Source: Gehongia tenuis | Lineage (GTDB): Bacteria > Bacillota > Clostridia > Christensenellales > NSJ-53 | Length of the DNA: 64,000 nucleotides | Assembly: GCF_014384795.1 (NCBI RefSeq) | Contig: NZ_JACRSR010000007.1 | Coordinates: 4,982 to 68,981 of the forward strand | Direction: 5' to 3' | Shown here: positions 52,546 to 60,616 of the stretch, piece after piece | Layout of the letters: every line of letters starts with the position of its first letter | Numbering within the stretch: the stretch's first letter is position 1 | Notes under the pieces: generated by a model | Told to the model about the DNA's origin: nothing | Databases searched by the model: none | Seen by the model: only the letters and a program-made list of their open reading frames with translations | Program-made: the position numbers and the translations under genes

Positions 52546-53820
52546 TCATTCCATAAAATCAAATTCCAGTTCATCTACGCGAACCGAATCGCCATCCTTG
52601 GCTCCGGCTTTTCGCAAAGCGTCGATCACGCCCCGCTGAATCAGCACTCGCTGGAAATAGCGGAGAGACTCGCTGTCTTCAAAATTCACCCGCCGCATGA
52701 GCGCTTCCGCCAATGGGCCCTCCACAATATAGGTTCCGGCAGAATCACGGTTGATCTCATAGGCCCTTTGGTCCACCTTAGCTTCCAGCAGGTCCTCCGC
52801 CTCGGCAAAGCTTTCCTCGTCCACGGGGATCTCTCGGAGCATCCGCACCGCTGCCCACATCAGTTCGTTCACGCCCGCGCCGGTAGCTGCAGAAATGGCA
52901 TAAACCGGCACATCCTCAGGCTCCAGCTTTTCCTTTAGCCGCTTCAAATTCTCTTCACTGTCCGGAAGATCCGTCTTGTTGGCCGCAACAATCTTGGGCC
53001 GTGCCGCCAGCTTTTCACTGTATTCCCGAAGCTCACTCATGATCTGGTCGTAATCCTCCAGCGGATCCCGGCCCTCGCATCCGGAAATATCCAGAACATG
53101 GATCAACATACGGGTGCGCTCCACATGGCGCAGAAAATCATGCCCCAGGCCCGCTCCTTCCGCGGCTCCCTCGATAAGCCCCGGGATATCCGCCATGACG
53201 AAGCTTTCATGGCCCTCCAAGCTCACCACACCAAGATTGGGGGTCAGCGTGGTGAAATGATAGTTGGCAATCTTGGGCCGTGCCTTGGTGGTTCGGGAAA
53301 GCAACGTGGATTTTCCCACATTGGGGAAGCCTACAAGGCCCACGTCAGCGATACTCTTGAGCTCCAGCTCCACCCTGCGTTCCCCCACCTTCTCACCTTC
53401 CTGGGCAAATCTAGGAGCCTGCCGGGTGGCGGTAGCAAACCTGGCGTTGCCTCTGCCGCCCTTACCGCCCACCATCACCACGCGGCGCTTGCCGTCCTCG
53501 TTCATGTCGGCCAGGATCCTCCCCGACTCATCCCTTACCAGCGTGCCCACCGGCACCTCCACAATAAGATCAAGACCGTTTTTTCCTGTGCGGTTGTCAC
53601 TTTTGCCGTCTTCGCCGTTTCCAGCAGTAAACTTTCTCTTATACCGAAAATCCATCAGCGTGCGCAGGTGATCGGAGGCCACAAAGACCACGTCGCCCCC
53701 CTTGCCACCGTCCCCGCCGTCGGGTCCGCCGTTTGCAACATATTTCTCCCGGTGAAAGCTCACGCAGCCGTTGCCGCCGTTGCCCGCCTTGATGGTAATA
53801 TCAGCGCGATCTACAAACAT
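52546..53820 (-). CDS. obg: Obg/CgtA GTPase
   Basis: A 424-residue Obg. Glycine-rich N-terminal Obg fold (DRADITIKAGNGGNGCVSFHREKYVANGGPDGGDGGKGGDV), GTPase with G1 GFPNVGKSTLL, G3 DIPGLIEGA and G4 ANKTDLPD, and a C-terminal OCT domain. It acts in 50S maturation and stress control and, in Bacillus, is needed for sporulation initiation. ATG with GGAG 6 bases upstream; yhbY follows 9 bp later. Confidence 0.97.
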   Translation of the reverse strand: MFVDRADITIKAGNGGNGCVSFHREKYVANGGPDGGDGGKGGDVVFVASDHLRTLMDFRYKRKFTAGNGEDGKSDNRTGKNGLDLIVEVPVGTLVRDESGRILADMNEDGKRRVVMVGGKGGRGNARFATATRQAPRFAQEGEKVGERRVELELKSIADVGLVGFPNVGKSTLLSRTTKARPKIANYHFTTLTPNLGVVSLEGHESFVMADIPGLIEGAAEGAGLGHDFLRHVERTRMLIHVLDISGCEGRDPLEDYDQIMSELREYSEKLAARPKIVAANKTDLPDSEENLKRLKEKLEPEDVPVYAISAATGAGVNELMWAAVRMLREIPVDEESFAEAEDLLEAKVDQRAYEINRDSAGTYIVEGPLAEALMRRVNFEDSESLRYFQRVLIQRGVIDALRKAGAKDGDSVRVDELEFDFME

Positions 53821-53881
53821 GTTAACTCCATTTCCAGCCCCATTCCGCGGCTTTTCCTACTATGGTCCGTCCCGTCATTAT

Positions 53882-53924
53882 ATAAAAAAAAAGCCCAACG
53901 CGCAAGAGACATGCGCCTTGGGCT
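53882..53924 (-). terminator. Terminator of the spoVA gene block
   Basis: AGCCCAA/TTGGGCT outer stem with an inner GCGCA/TGCGC (53892-53924), followed on the minus strand by a run of nine T. Confidence 0.88.
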
Positions 53925-53929
53925 CCCAT

Positions 53930-54295
53930 TTATTTCTTGGTTCTGGGCGTAAAGATGAGAGCATTGAGGTACCCAAAGATGATGGCCGCCGCAATGCCGC
54001 CCGCAGCCGCGGTGATACCGCCGGTAAACGCGCCTAGGACACCGCTCTCACCCGCCGCCTTGATGGCGCCCTTGGCTAAAGAATAGCCAAAACCCGTGAG
54101 GGGCACCGTAGCCCCCGCACCGGCAAAGTCCACCAGCGGCCCATAGACGCCAATCGCTGTCAAAATTACGCCGGAGGTCACAAAGATCACCAAGATCTTT
54201 GCCGGCGGCAGCTTTGTGAGATCCATCAGCAGCTGACCCACCACACAGATAGCCCCGCCGATGACAAATGCTTTAACAAAATCCATCAGTTCCAT
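53930..54295 (-). CDS. spoVAE: Stage V sporulation protein AE (SpoVAEb-like)
   Basis: A 121-residue membrane protein with about four helices: FVKAFVIGGAICVVGQLLMDLT, VIFVTSGVILTAIGVYGPLVDFAGAGATVPLTGFGYSLAKG. The GAGATVPLTGFG motif is shared with SpoVAC and typical of the family. Part of the SpoVA channel that moves dipicolinic acid into the forespore and out during germination. Start at 54295 with GGAG 9 bases upstream. Confidence 0.94.
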   Translation of the reverse strand: MELMDFVKAFVIGGAICVVGQLLMDLTKLPPAKILVIFVTSGVILTAIGVYGPLVDFAGAGATVPLTGFGYSLAKGAIKAAGESGVLGAFTGGITAAAGGIAAAIIFGYLNALIFTPRTKK

Positions 54296-54297
54296 CG

Positions 54298-55320
54298 TCA
54301 ATTGCTCCTTTCGATAACCACCGCATGGGCCACCGAGGGAATGGTCTCCCCCTGAAGGGTGGTGGTGGGACTGAGCAGCGCGCCCGTCGCCATGAAAAGA
54401 ATGCGGTTTAGGGTGCCGTCCTGCAGCTTGGTCAGCAGGTAGCTGTTCAGTACCGAGGCAGCACATCCGCATCCGCTGCCACCGCCGTGTACATCCTGAT
54501 TTTCCGTATCGAAGATGTTTACGCCGCAATCAAAATGATTGGGAAGTTCAATGCCATCCTCCTTCAAAAGATCTTTGAGAGCCTGTGTTCCAAAAAGTCC
54601 CAGATCCCCGGTTACGATGAGATCATAGTCCCCCGGATTTCTTCCGGTATCCGTAAAGTGCGTCTTCAGTGTGTCATAAGCCGCGGGCGCCATGGCCGCG
54701 CCCATGTTGTTGGCGTCGGCGATGCCATAATCAATAACCTTGCCGATGGTTCCATGGGTGATAACCGGGTTTCCGCCGGACGCACCCAAAATCGTGCACC
54801 CTGCACCGGTCACCGTCCACTGGGCCACCGGCACCCGCTGTGCTCCCATCTCCAAGGGATTTCTGTACTGCCGCTCCGCTGTCGAAAAATGGCTGCAGGT
54901 TGCGCAGGCCGCATTGTCCAGATATCCCGCGTTAACCATGGACGCGGCGATCAGCAGGGATTCGGCCATGGTGGAGCATGCACCGTATAGTCCAAGGAAA
55001 GGTGCGCCGATTTGCGGTGCCGCAAAACCCGCCGAAATGATCTGGTTCAGAAGATCGCCGCCCATGAGTGCCTGAAGGTCGGTAGTTTTAAGTCCCGCCT
55101 TTCCAGCGGCCATCTTCACCGCTTCAGCAAACATTTTGCATTCAGCCTTTTCCCAGCTGTCCTCTCCCCACGTATCATCCTTCGGTAAAGTCATATCAAA
55201 TCCGTCGCCCAGCGGACCTTCATATTCCTTCTGTCCTACAATGGATGCAAAGCCCAACACCCCAGGCTTATTTTCAAAGACCAGCGTCTGCTGGCCGGTT
55301 TTTCCCATCGATATGTTCAT
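54298..55320 (-). CDS. spoVAD: Stage V sporulation protein AD
   Basis: A 340-residue thiolase-fold protein: MGGDLLNQIISAGFAAPQIGAPFLGLYGACSTMAESLLIA, GYLDNAACATCSHFSTAERQYRNPLEMG and DVHGGGSGCGCAASVLNSYLL are signature segments. SpoVAD binds dipicolinic acid directly on the cytosolic face of the SpoVA channel. Start at 55320 with GGAGG 8 bases upstream; 4 bp from spoVAC. Confidence 0.96.
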   Translation of the reverse strand: MNISMGKTGQQTLVFENKPGVLGFASIVGQKEYEGPLGDGFDMTLPKDDTWGEDSWEKAECKMFAEAVKMAAGKAGLKTTDLQALMGGDLLNQIISAGFAAPQIGAPFLGLYGACSTMAESLLIAASMVNAGYLDNAACATCSHFSTAERQYRNPLEMGAQRVPVAQWTVTGAGCTILGASGGNPVITHGTIGKVIDYGIADANNMGAAMAPAAYDTLKTHFTDTGRNPGDYDLIVTGDLGLFGTQALKDLLKEDGIELPNHFDCGVNIFDTENQDVHGGGSGCGCAASVLNSYLLTKLQDGTLNRILFMATGALLSPTTTLQGETIPSVAHAVVIERSN

Positions 55321-55324
55321 CGCT

Positions 55325-55771
55325 CTAACCTCCAAACAGTATGGATAACAGCCCCACCAAAATGGAACTGGAAATACCGTACACCAATACGGGTCCGGCC
55401 AGGGTAAACAGCTTGGCGCCCACACCCATCACCAGACCTTCCCGCTTGAACTCCATGGCCGGCGCCACGATGGAGTTGGCAAAGCCTGTGATGGGCACCA
55501 CTGAACCGGCCCCGGCAAACTTGCCGATTTGATCATAGATGCCTACGCCCGTCAGCGTGGCGCCTAAAAAGACCAGGATGATGGCGGTAAAGGACGAGGC
55601 CAGATCCTGGGCCAGGGCCAGCACGTCCGTCGCGATATAGCTGATAAACTGGCCAATGGTGCAGATGATTCCGCCGACCACGAAGGCCCTCAGCATGTTC
55701 CTGCCCAAAGAGAAATGTTTGGGCATGCTTTCTTCCACATATTTTTGATAGCGGACTTTCTTTTGTTCCAA
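55325..55771 (-). CDS. spoVAC: Stage V sporulation protein AC
   Basis: A 148-residue membrane protein (about four TM segments): NMLRAFVVGGIICTIGQFIS, IILVFLGATLTGVGIYDQIGKFAGAGSVVPITGFANSIVAPAMEFKREGLVMGVGAKLF, all conserved. SpoVAC acts as a membrane channel in dipicolinate release. The TTG start is supported by AAGGAGG 7 bases upstream, located in the last codons of a 40-codon ORF just before it. Confidence 0.96.
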   Translation of the reverse strand: MEQKKVRYQKYVEESMPKHFSLGRNMLRAFVVGGIICTIGQFISYIATDVLALAQDLASSFTAIILVFLGATLTGVGIYDQIGKFAGAGSVVPITGFANSIVAPAMEFKREGLVMGVGAKLFTLAGPVLVYGISSSILVGLLSILFGG

Positions 55772-55773
55772 TC

Positions 55774-55896
55774 CTATTCCTCCTTCGTTTGGTGACGCAC
55801 CGAGGCTTCCTCCGCGTAGCCGCGAAACCGCTGTTCCTTTTCGTGGGGGGTCCTCAATTGCGAAAAATCATAAGTGAAGATCTTGTGTAATTCCAT
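55774..55896 (-). CDS. Small ORF (40 aa) between spoVAB and spoVAC
   Basis: A 40-residue, charged ORF beginning MELHKIFTYDFSQLRTPHEK and ending RHQTKEE, with ATG at 55896 and AGAGG about 7 bases upstream. It fills the gap between spoVAB and spoVAC and its last codons hold the spoVAC ribosome site, so it may couple translation. Not recognised as any family; it could be a real small sporulation protein or a leader peptide. No TM segment. Confidence 0.45.
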   Translation of the reverse strand: MELHKIFTYDFSQLRTPHEKEQRFRGYAEEASVRHQTKEE

Positions 55897-55927
55897 TCTT
55901 ACAGCCTCTTTCTCCAATGTTCACACC

Positions 55928-56344
55928 TTATTGTAACCAAAAGAGCCAATAAAATAGCGATCCCACCGATTTTCCAAGCAGAAGAGCAATCAAAAGGGCT
56001 TTGACAAACCAGGTGATATGGAGCCGCCGTGTAAAGATGGGAATCACGTCCAACACCTCGGACAAGGCGCTCGCCACCATGCCAATATAGGCGCCCGAAA
56101 AGGCGCCCACGATCACCGCCGCCCATCTTGGCAGCATGAGATGGAATCCGCTTACGGAGGCAAAGGCAAATACCCCGGCGCCAAGGGCCACGCACCAGGC
56201 ACAAAATTTTTCGTAGGTCATGCTGTTCATTCGGTCCGCCAGCCGGGTGATCAGTTTTAAGATAGAAAAAAAGGCGCCCAATGCGCCTCCTGCCACCAAG
56301 CCCATCCCCAGTCCCACAAATCCCAAAACCAAATTAGCTCCCAT
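55928..56344 (-). CDS. spoVAB: Stage V sporulation protein AB
   Basis: A 138-residue membrane protein with about four TM helices: LVLGFVGLGMGLVAGGALGAFFSILKLITRL, then MTYEKFCAWCVALGAGVFAFASVSGF and WAAVIVGAFSGAYIGMVASALSEVLDVIPIFTRRLHI, matching SpoVAB. Start at 56344 overlaps the spoVAA stop (ATGGGAGCTAA). Many Clostridia lack spoVAA and spoVAB, so their presence is informative. Confidence 0.9.
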   Translation of the reverse strand: MGANLVLGFVGLGMGLVAGGALGAFFSILKLITRLADRMNSMTYEKFCAWCVALGAGVFAFASVSGFHLMLPRWAAVIVGAFSGAYIGMVASALSEVLDVIPIFTRRLHITWFVKALLIALLLGKSVGSLFYWLFWLQ

Positions 56345-56924
56345 CGCCGTTTTCCGCCTTCGTTTTTTTGTAGTCGTCCATTTGCTCCTGAAAGGTCTGA
56401 TATTCAAGCTCCAACGGACTTGGATCCTTCTTTTTCTTCATGGCCGGAATCAGATTGAAAAAGATGGCGATTCCGCCCGCAAGGCCCAAGCTGTAAGGGA
56501 TGCTCACCCACAGCAGGTTTTCCACTTCTTCGCCGGTGACCATGAACGCCAATCTTTTATGAACATCCACCATATTCACATCCTCATGGAAATTGAGAAT
56601 GGCCATGCCGCCCCCGATAAACATCAGAAGGGCGATCATGACCGCCAGCGTCCAGCCCCAAACCCCCGCCTTTTTCTTCTCTTTTTCGTACTGGATCCAG
56701 CAAAAGGCCGAACCCACGGATTGGATCTCTTCCTCGGGCAGACGGCGCTTAAGGCTGCGGATCACCTCCAGCACATCCACCTTCACCAGGGATTTCTCCA
56801 AAGTAAACAGGGGGAAATCCGGCTTATCCACGCCATCATCCCGCCATACCCGGGCAATATCCCCCAGCCAAACCTCCTGACCGGGCTTCAGCTTCACATC
56901 CTCCATCAGCTCCACGTAAATCAA
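56334..56924 (-). CDS. spoVAA: Stage V sporulation protein AA
   Basis: A 196-residue protein. An N-terminal soluble domain (IYVELMEDVKLKPGQEVWLGDIARVW) is followed by EIQSVGSAFCWIQYEKE. Two TM regions then follow (VWGWTLAVMIALLMFIGGGMAIL and LLWVSIPYSLGLAGGIAIFFNLI), as in SpoVAA. The TTG at 56924 is chosen: AGGAGG lies 6 bases upstream and the N-terminus then aligns with SpoVAA. An ATG at 56939 is an alternative. The start lies inside the preceding small gene (89-bp overlap). Confidence 0.88.
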   Translation of the reverse strand: MIYVELMEDVKLKPGQEVWLGDIARVWRDDGVDKPDFPLFTLEKSLVKVDVLEVIRSLKRRLPEEEIQSVGSAFCWIQYEKEKKKAGVWGWTLAVMIALLMFIGGGMAILNFHEDVNMVDVHKRLAFMVTGEEVENLLWVSIPYSLGLAGGIAIFFNLIPAMKKKKDPSPLELEYQTFQEQMDDYKKTKAENGDGS

Positions 56925-57072
56925 TTCGAGCCTCCTCATACACCAATAAAGCATCGCTGGGTTTCTTGCTGGGCGTGCGAGTGAACAGGAACACTGCCGC
57001 CGCCGTCAGCAGCACCACGACAATTGCCACAATCCAAAACCGCCTGTGGCCGCGCACTTTTCTGGCCTCCAT
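56836..57072 (-). CDS. Small single-TM protein at the head of the spoVA block
   Basis: A 78-residue ORF. ATG at 57072 with GGAGGG 6 bases upstream; basic N-terminus (MEARKVRGHRRFW), one TM helix (IVAIVVVLLTAAAVFLF), then a tail whose last 28 codons overlap spoVAA in another frame and are Gly/Ala-rich. It lies just downstream of a forespore-type promoter. Not recognised. Either a genuine small membrane protein of the forespore or an ORF whose functional part ends near the spoVAA start. Confidence 0.55.
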   Translation of the reverse strand: MEARKVRGHRRFWIVAIVVVLLTAAAVFLFTRTPSKKPSDALLVYEEARIDLRGADGGCEAEARSGGLAGGYCPGMAG

Positions 57073-57093
57073 ATCCGGCCCTCCTTTGTTGTT

Positions 57094-57122
57094 AGTATGG
57101 CCCACTCTCCCATTTTTATCCG
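57094..57122 (-). promoter_or_regulatory. Candidate forespore (sigma-F/sigma-G) promoter of the spoVA block
   Basis: On the minus strand, in the gap between sigF and the small TM gene, GGATA is followed by 17 bp and CATACTA. CATACTA fits the sigma-G -10 consensus CATWHTR exactly, and GGCCATACTA resembles the sigma-F -10; GGATA matches four of five of GHATR. It sits downstream of the sigF terminator. Coordinates are approximate to a few bases. Confidence 0.5.
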
Positions 57123-57167
57123 AAAAAACGAGCGGCGCCAACGTTTCTATGACGTTTTATGCGCCGC
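57123..57167 (-). terminator. Terminator overlapping the 3' end of sigF
   Basis: GCGGCGC (57161-57167) pairs with GCGCCGC (57132-57138), with an inner AACG/CGTT stem. A T-run follows on the minus strand (A-run 57123-57128). One arm includes the last codons of sigF. Confidence 0.8.
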
Positions 57168-57906
57168 CCGCTGCTTCCCGCATCTTGCTTAAAATTTTGG
57201 TCTCCAGCCTGGAGACCTGAACCTGGGACACGCCCAAAACTCTAGCGATCTGGCTTTGGGTCTGATCCTTGAAAAATCTGAGGATAATAATCTGACGCTC
57301 TCTGGGCGAAAGCTTGGCAATGAGCTCCCTGAGCAGTATTCGGTCGATCACCTGGGGTCCGCTGTCATCCTCAGCGATTCGATCCATCATGAGCACCGGC
57401 GAATTGGAGTTCCCGCCATCGTTCACCGGCTCAAAGATGGACACGGGCGAGCGAATGGATTCGAGGGCCACCGCGGCTTCCTCCGGCTCCATTTCCAGCC
57501 TGGTTGCCACCTCCTGGATGGTGGGATCCCGTCCCAGTTCCTTTTTCATTTGCTCCTGCACCGCAAGGATCTTGAAAGCCTGTTCCTTGACCGAGCGGCT
57601 CACCTTGACCATGCCGTCATCCCGGAGGAAACGCTTGATTTCTCCGGCGATCATGGGAACCGCATAGGTGGAAAAGCGGACGTTGTACTGCAAATCATAG
57701 TTTTGCACGGCCTTGACCAGCCCAAGGCAACCGATCTGAAACAGATCATCATAGTCCACCCCTCGATTGAGGAACTTCTTGACGATGCTCTTCACCAATG
57801 CAATATTCCGTTCCACCATGGTTTCCGAAGCTTCCTCATCCCCCTGCTGGGCCCGCTTGATCAGCGCAATGGCCTCTTCATGGGTCAGGAGAACCTCCCT
57901 ACTCAT
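57157..57906 (-). CDS. sigF: RNA polymerase sigma-F factor
   Basis: A 249-residue sporulation sigma factor. Region 2 is [65 protein letters not shown]. Region 3 is [33 protein letters not shown], and region 4.2 [34 protein letters not shown]. It directs the first forespore programme. Overlaps spoIIAB by 8 bp (start 57906). The order spoIIAA-spoIIAB-sigF supports the assignment over sigma-G. Confidence 0.96.
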   Translation of the reverse strand: MSREVLLTHEEAIALIKRAQQGDEEASETMVERNIALVKSIVKKFLNRGVDYDDLFQIGCLGLVKAVQNYDLQYNVRFSTYAVPMIAGEIKRFLRDDGMVKVSRSVKEQAFKILAVQEQMKKELGRDPTIQEVATRLEMEPEEAAVALESIRSPVSIFEPVNDGGNSNSPVLMMDRIAEDDSGPQVIDRILLRELIAKLSPRERQIIILRFFKDQTQSQIARVLGVSQVQVSRLETKILSKMREAAGGA

Positions 57907-58357
57907 GATCCGATGTTTCCCTCTCCTTGGCCGCCTTGATCGCCTTCAGCATGAACACCTTGGTGCCCTTATCCTTGCCGGAAGTCACCTCCACCTTATC
58001 CATGAAGGTCTCCATTACCGTAAAGCCCATGCCGGAACGCTCAAGATCCGGTTTGGACGTATAGAAGGGTTCCCTGGCCTGATCCACATCGTCAATGCCG
58101 CAGCCCTGATCGATGACCTCAAAGGCCACCACCGAGCCGCGGATCACCCCATGGATCTCCACCATCCTCTTGCCATCGCATTCATAGCCATGAATGATGG
58201 CGTTGGTCACCGCTTCCGATACCGCCATTTTGATGTCCGCCAGTTCCTCCAAAGTGGGATTGAGCTGGGCCGCAAAAGCCCCGGCCACCGCTCTTGCAAA
58301 GGCTTCGTTTTCCGAGATGCTCAAGATCTCCAGCCGCATTTCATTCTTGATTTCCAT
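57899..58357 (-). CDS. spoIIAB: Anti-sigma-F factor and serine kinase SpoIIAB
   Basis: A 152-residue GHKL-fold kinase: N-box [21 protein letters not shown]1 box [40 protein letters not shown]. It holds sigma-F inactive and phosphorylates SpoIIAA. ATG with CAGGAGG 8 bases upstream; 19 bp after spoIIAA. Confidence 0.96.
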   Translation of the reverse strand: MEIKNEMRLEILSISENEAFARAVAGAFAAQLNPTLEELADIKMAVSEAVTNAIIHGYECDGKRMVEIHGVIRGSVVAFEVIDQGCGIDDVDQAREPFYTSKPDLERSGMGFTVMETFMDKVEVTSGKDKGTKVFMLKAIKAAKERETSDHE

Positions 58358-58376
58358 GCTTCTTCCTCCTGCCCCC

Positions 58377-58682
58377 TTACAGCTTTTCCACGACCTGATA
58401 GAGTCCAGACATCTTAAAGATGTGGTCCACCCGGTCGGATACGTTCTTCACACCCACCGAACCGCCCCGCTTTTTCAGCGTGCGATAGCGGCCCAGCACC
58501 ACACCGATGCCGCTGGAATCCATAAAATGAACTCCCGCCATATCCAGCACCAGCCGGCGTACCTCGGGATTCATGATCAGCTCATCCAATTCTTCCTTTA
58601 CCGTGACTGCGGAATGATGATCCAGCTCACCTTCCAGCACCACCACCACTTCCTCGTGGTTTGAAATGGGCTCAACCTGCAT
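58377..58682 (-). CDS. spoIIAA: Anti-anti-sigma factor SpoIIAA
   Basis: A 101-residue STAS-domain protein. [24 protein letters not shown] and [23 protein letters not shown], where the Ser in DSSGIG (S56/S57) is the phosphorylation site. Dephosphorylated SpoIIAA frees sigma-F from SpoIIAB. Start at 58682 with AAGGAGG 8 bases upstream; the in-frame extension to 58805 is not used. Confidence 0.96.
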   Translation of the reverse strand: MQVEPISNHEEVVVVLEGELDHHSAVTVKEELDELIMNPEVRRLVLDMAGVHFMDSSGIGVVLGRYRTLKKRGGSVGVKNVSDRVDHIFKMSGLYQVVEKL

Positions 58683-58708
58683 GCTAAAACCTCCTTTAAC
58701 GTCCCAAG

Positions 58709-58735
58709 ATTTCGATAACGCCAAGGTGAGTTCCT
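58709..58735 (-). promoter_or_regulatory. Candidate sigma-H-type promoter of the spoIIA operon
   Basis: Minus-strand AGGAACT (58729-58735), 15 bp, GAAAT (58709-58713). This resembles the sigma-H pattern AGGAWWT...GAAT known for spoIIA in Bacillus. The gap 58806-58952 downstream of the MerR gene holds nothing else I can name. Confidence 0.42.
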
Positions 58736-58952
58736 GTTGCGAAAAGGGACCGCTTTTGCCTTGTTTCCGTAAGTTTTGTCGAACTGGTTCTAAAGGGGAT
58801 GCCATGACTGTTTTTTTAATAAAAAAAGACCCGGCTTTCTGTTAGCGCGCCTGATAAGAAGCAATTTAAAAAATGCAGAGGATTATCGGGCTTTGCAATA
58901 GGCAACCGTGTCTGAAAATATGCTGAATGTGGCTCTGAGAGCAAGATGCAAA

Positions 58953-59738
58953 CTATGATGAGGGATTAATCGGAACTTGAAGCTGGTATTTCCATTTCAA
59001 GACGCCGGATATTATGATCATCTGTAACGAAAAGCCAGGATTGATTTGATATTGGGATTTTACCGTTTGCACTAATTCCCGCAAGCGAATTTCTCTGCTT
59101 TCTTCGTTGCAGTCAAGGCACAAATACATTCCAGCGGGTAAAACTTTAAGGGTATCACTCTCCACCCAGCGAGAGCATATGGCGAACATTTGAGACTTTC
59201 CATTTTCTATGTAAATCCCGGCGGCATCTTCAAATTCAAATTGTTTGTGCATTGATGTTTCAATATTGCCATAAAAATGGCGATGATAATTCCAGAGATT
59301 ATCAACAGTTGGATGCTCTAATGAGGACAGCATGATGATCCGTCTTGGAAATTCTCTTAGAAAAATATCTCTGTTTTTGGACTGCCCATAAAGTTTTTTC
59401 TCATAATCAGCCTTTGCTAATAAAATCTTCGATTTACTGTATTCGATAGCTGCAATTTTAGCATCGGCCTTTTTTTCTGCTTCGGCCAGATAGTCCACTA
59501 TTTTTTGAAGATCATCGTATTCCAAGACCTCTTTGATTTCCCGCAAGGGCAAATCCATCTGCTGCAATGCTCTTACAGTATTTAGACGAACGATATCCTG
59601 ATTCGTATAATAACGATAGTTTGTCCATTCGTCTTTTTTGCTGGGATTTACCAATCCAATGCGGTCATAATGACGTAAAGTCTCACTCGTAGTATTCACC
59701 AATTTTGCAGCTTCACCTATCGAAAAATACTCTTTCAA
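58953..59738 (-). CDS. MerR-family transcriptional regulator with GyrI-like effector domain
   Basis: About 261 residues. N-terminal MerR DNA-binding domain (EYFSIGEAAKLVNTTSETLRHYDRIGLVNPSKKDEWTNYRYYTNQDIVRLNTVRALQQMDLPLREIKEVL), a dimerisation coiled coil (about 85-125) and a C-terminal GyrI-like ligand domain. Such regulators twist long-spacer promoters on binding lipophilic or cationic ligands. The TTG at 59738 (AAGGTGAG upstream) is preferred to the GTG at 59765, which would read through the operator. The gene is AT-rich compared with neighbours, and a perfect dyad operator lies between it and the divergent lipoprotein gene. Confidence 0.88.
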   Translation of the reverse strand: MKEYFSIGEAAKLVNTTSETLRHYDRIGLVNPSKKDEWTNYRYYTNQDIVRLNTVRALQQMDLPLREIKEVLEYDDLQKIVDYLAEAEKKADAKIAAIEYSKSKILLAKADYEKKLYGQSKNRDIFLREFPRRIIMLSSLEHPTVDNLWNYHRHFYGNIETSMHKQFEFEDAAGIYIENGKSQMFAICSRWVESDTLKVLPAGMYLCLDCNEESREIRLRELVQTVKSQYQINPGFSLQMIIISGVLKWKYQLQVPINPSS

Positions 59739-59747
59739 TTTCTCACC

Positions 59748-59778
59748 TTGACCTTTGTGTGACACAAAAGATTATAAT
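59748..59778 (+). promoter_or_regulatory. MerR-type promoter with 19-bp spacer and dyad operator
   Basis: TTGACC (59748-59753), 19-bp spacer, TATAAT (59773-59778), reading toward the lipoprotein gene. The spacer carries a perfect palindrome TTTGTGT-G-ACACAAA (59754-59768). An overlong spacer filled by a dyad is the hallmark of MerR-activated promoters. Confidence 0.7.
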
Positions 59779-59811
59779 GCATTATAACATAAAAAATGGA
59801 GGCATGTTCTT

Positions 59812-60474
59812 GTGAAAAAAATGATTGCTTTTATCATAACATTTGGATATGTAATGATACTATTCACAGGTTGTTCAAACGACAAACAGTCTTTTGCAGA
59901 AAAAAGCTATGAGGCCGAGGGAACAAAGATTGAGGAAATCAATATTGATGTCCGAGACAGACAAATCGAAGTGTCGCTGTCGGCTGATCATCAAATACAC
60001 ATTAAATATGCGGAAAGTGAAAAGGAATACTATGATATTTCCGTTTCAAAAGATAATGTCTTGTCTATGACTGCCATTGAAAATAAAGGATGGTTGGATT
60101 ATATCGGGCGCAAACCCGAATTAGAAAACCGTAAAATTTTCTTGCAGATACCAGACTCATTCATTGCATCTGTTAAAGTTTCAACTACGAACGCAGACAT
60201 AAAGCTTTCTGCCTTGAATGTAACAGAAGATTTAACGCTTTCTTCTAATGGGGGAAACATATCCTTTGAAAAGATAAATGCCGGAAGCAGTATTGCATTT
60301 AAAGTAAAAAACGGAAATATAACCGGCTCAATATTGGGGGGATATGACGATTACGCTATTGCGTGTAAAACTAAAAAGGGTAATAGCAATTTGCCAACCG
60401 AAAAGGAAAGCGGCTCTAAGACGCTGTCAGTGAACGCTAATAATGGCGATGTTGAAATTGTGTTTTGCCAATAA
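59812..60474 (+). CDS. DUF4097-like lipoprotein
   Basis: A 220-residue predicted lipoprotein: signal MKKMIAFIITFGYVMILFTG with lipobox FTGC. A repetitive beta-strand domain follows (VKVSTTNADIKLSALNVTEDLTLSSNGGNISFEKINAGSSIAFKVKNGNITGSILGGYDDYAI). This is the ladder pattern of DUF4097 'putative adhesin' proteins. The role is unknown; it could respond to the MerR ligand at the cell surface. GTG start at 59812 with GGAGG 9 bases upstream. AT-rich and codon-shifted like the MerR gene. Confidence 0.82.
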   Translation: MKKMIAFIITFGYVMILFTGCSNDKQSFAEKSYEAEGTKIEEINIDVRDRQIEVSLSADHQIHIKYAESEKEYYDISVSKDNVLSMTAIENKGWLDYIGRKPELENRKIFLQIPDSFIASVKVSTTNADIKLSALNVTEDLTLSSNGGNISFEKINAGSSIAFKVKNGNITGSILGGYDDYAIACKTKKGNSNLPTEKESGSKTLSVNANNGDVEIVFCQ

Positions 60475-60483
60475 TTGCTTATA

Positions 60484-60515
60484 GACCGATGGAGATCACT
60501 TGCCATCGGTTTTTT
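60484..60515 (+). terminator. Terminator after the lipoprotein gene
   Basis: ACCGATGG pairs with CCATCGGT (60484-60509), followed by a run of seven T. Confidence 0.9.
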
Positions 60516-60616
60516 TGTTGCCCAAATCCGCAGGATTACCCCTTTCAGCATAAAAAGAAATGGCGCAGCCCCTTTTAAGGTTACATCATAACTTACATGG
60601 GATCTAGTCCCTTGTG

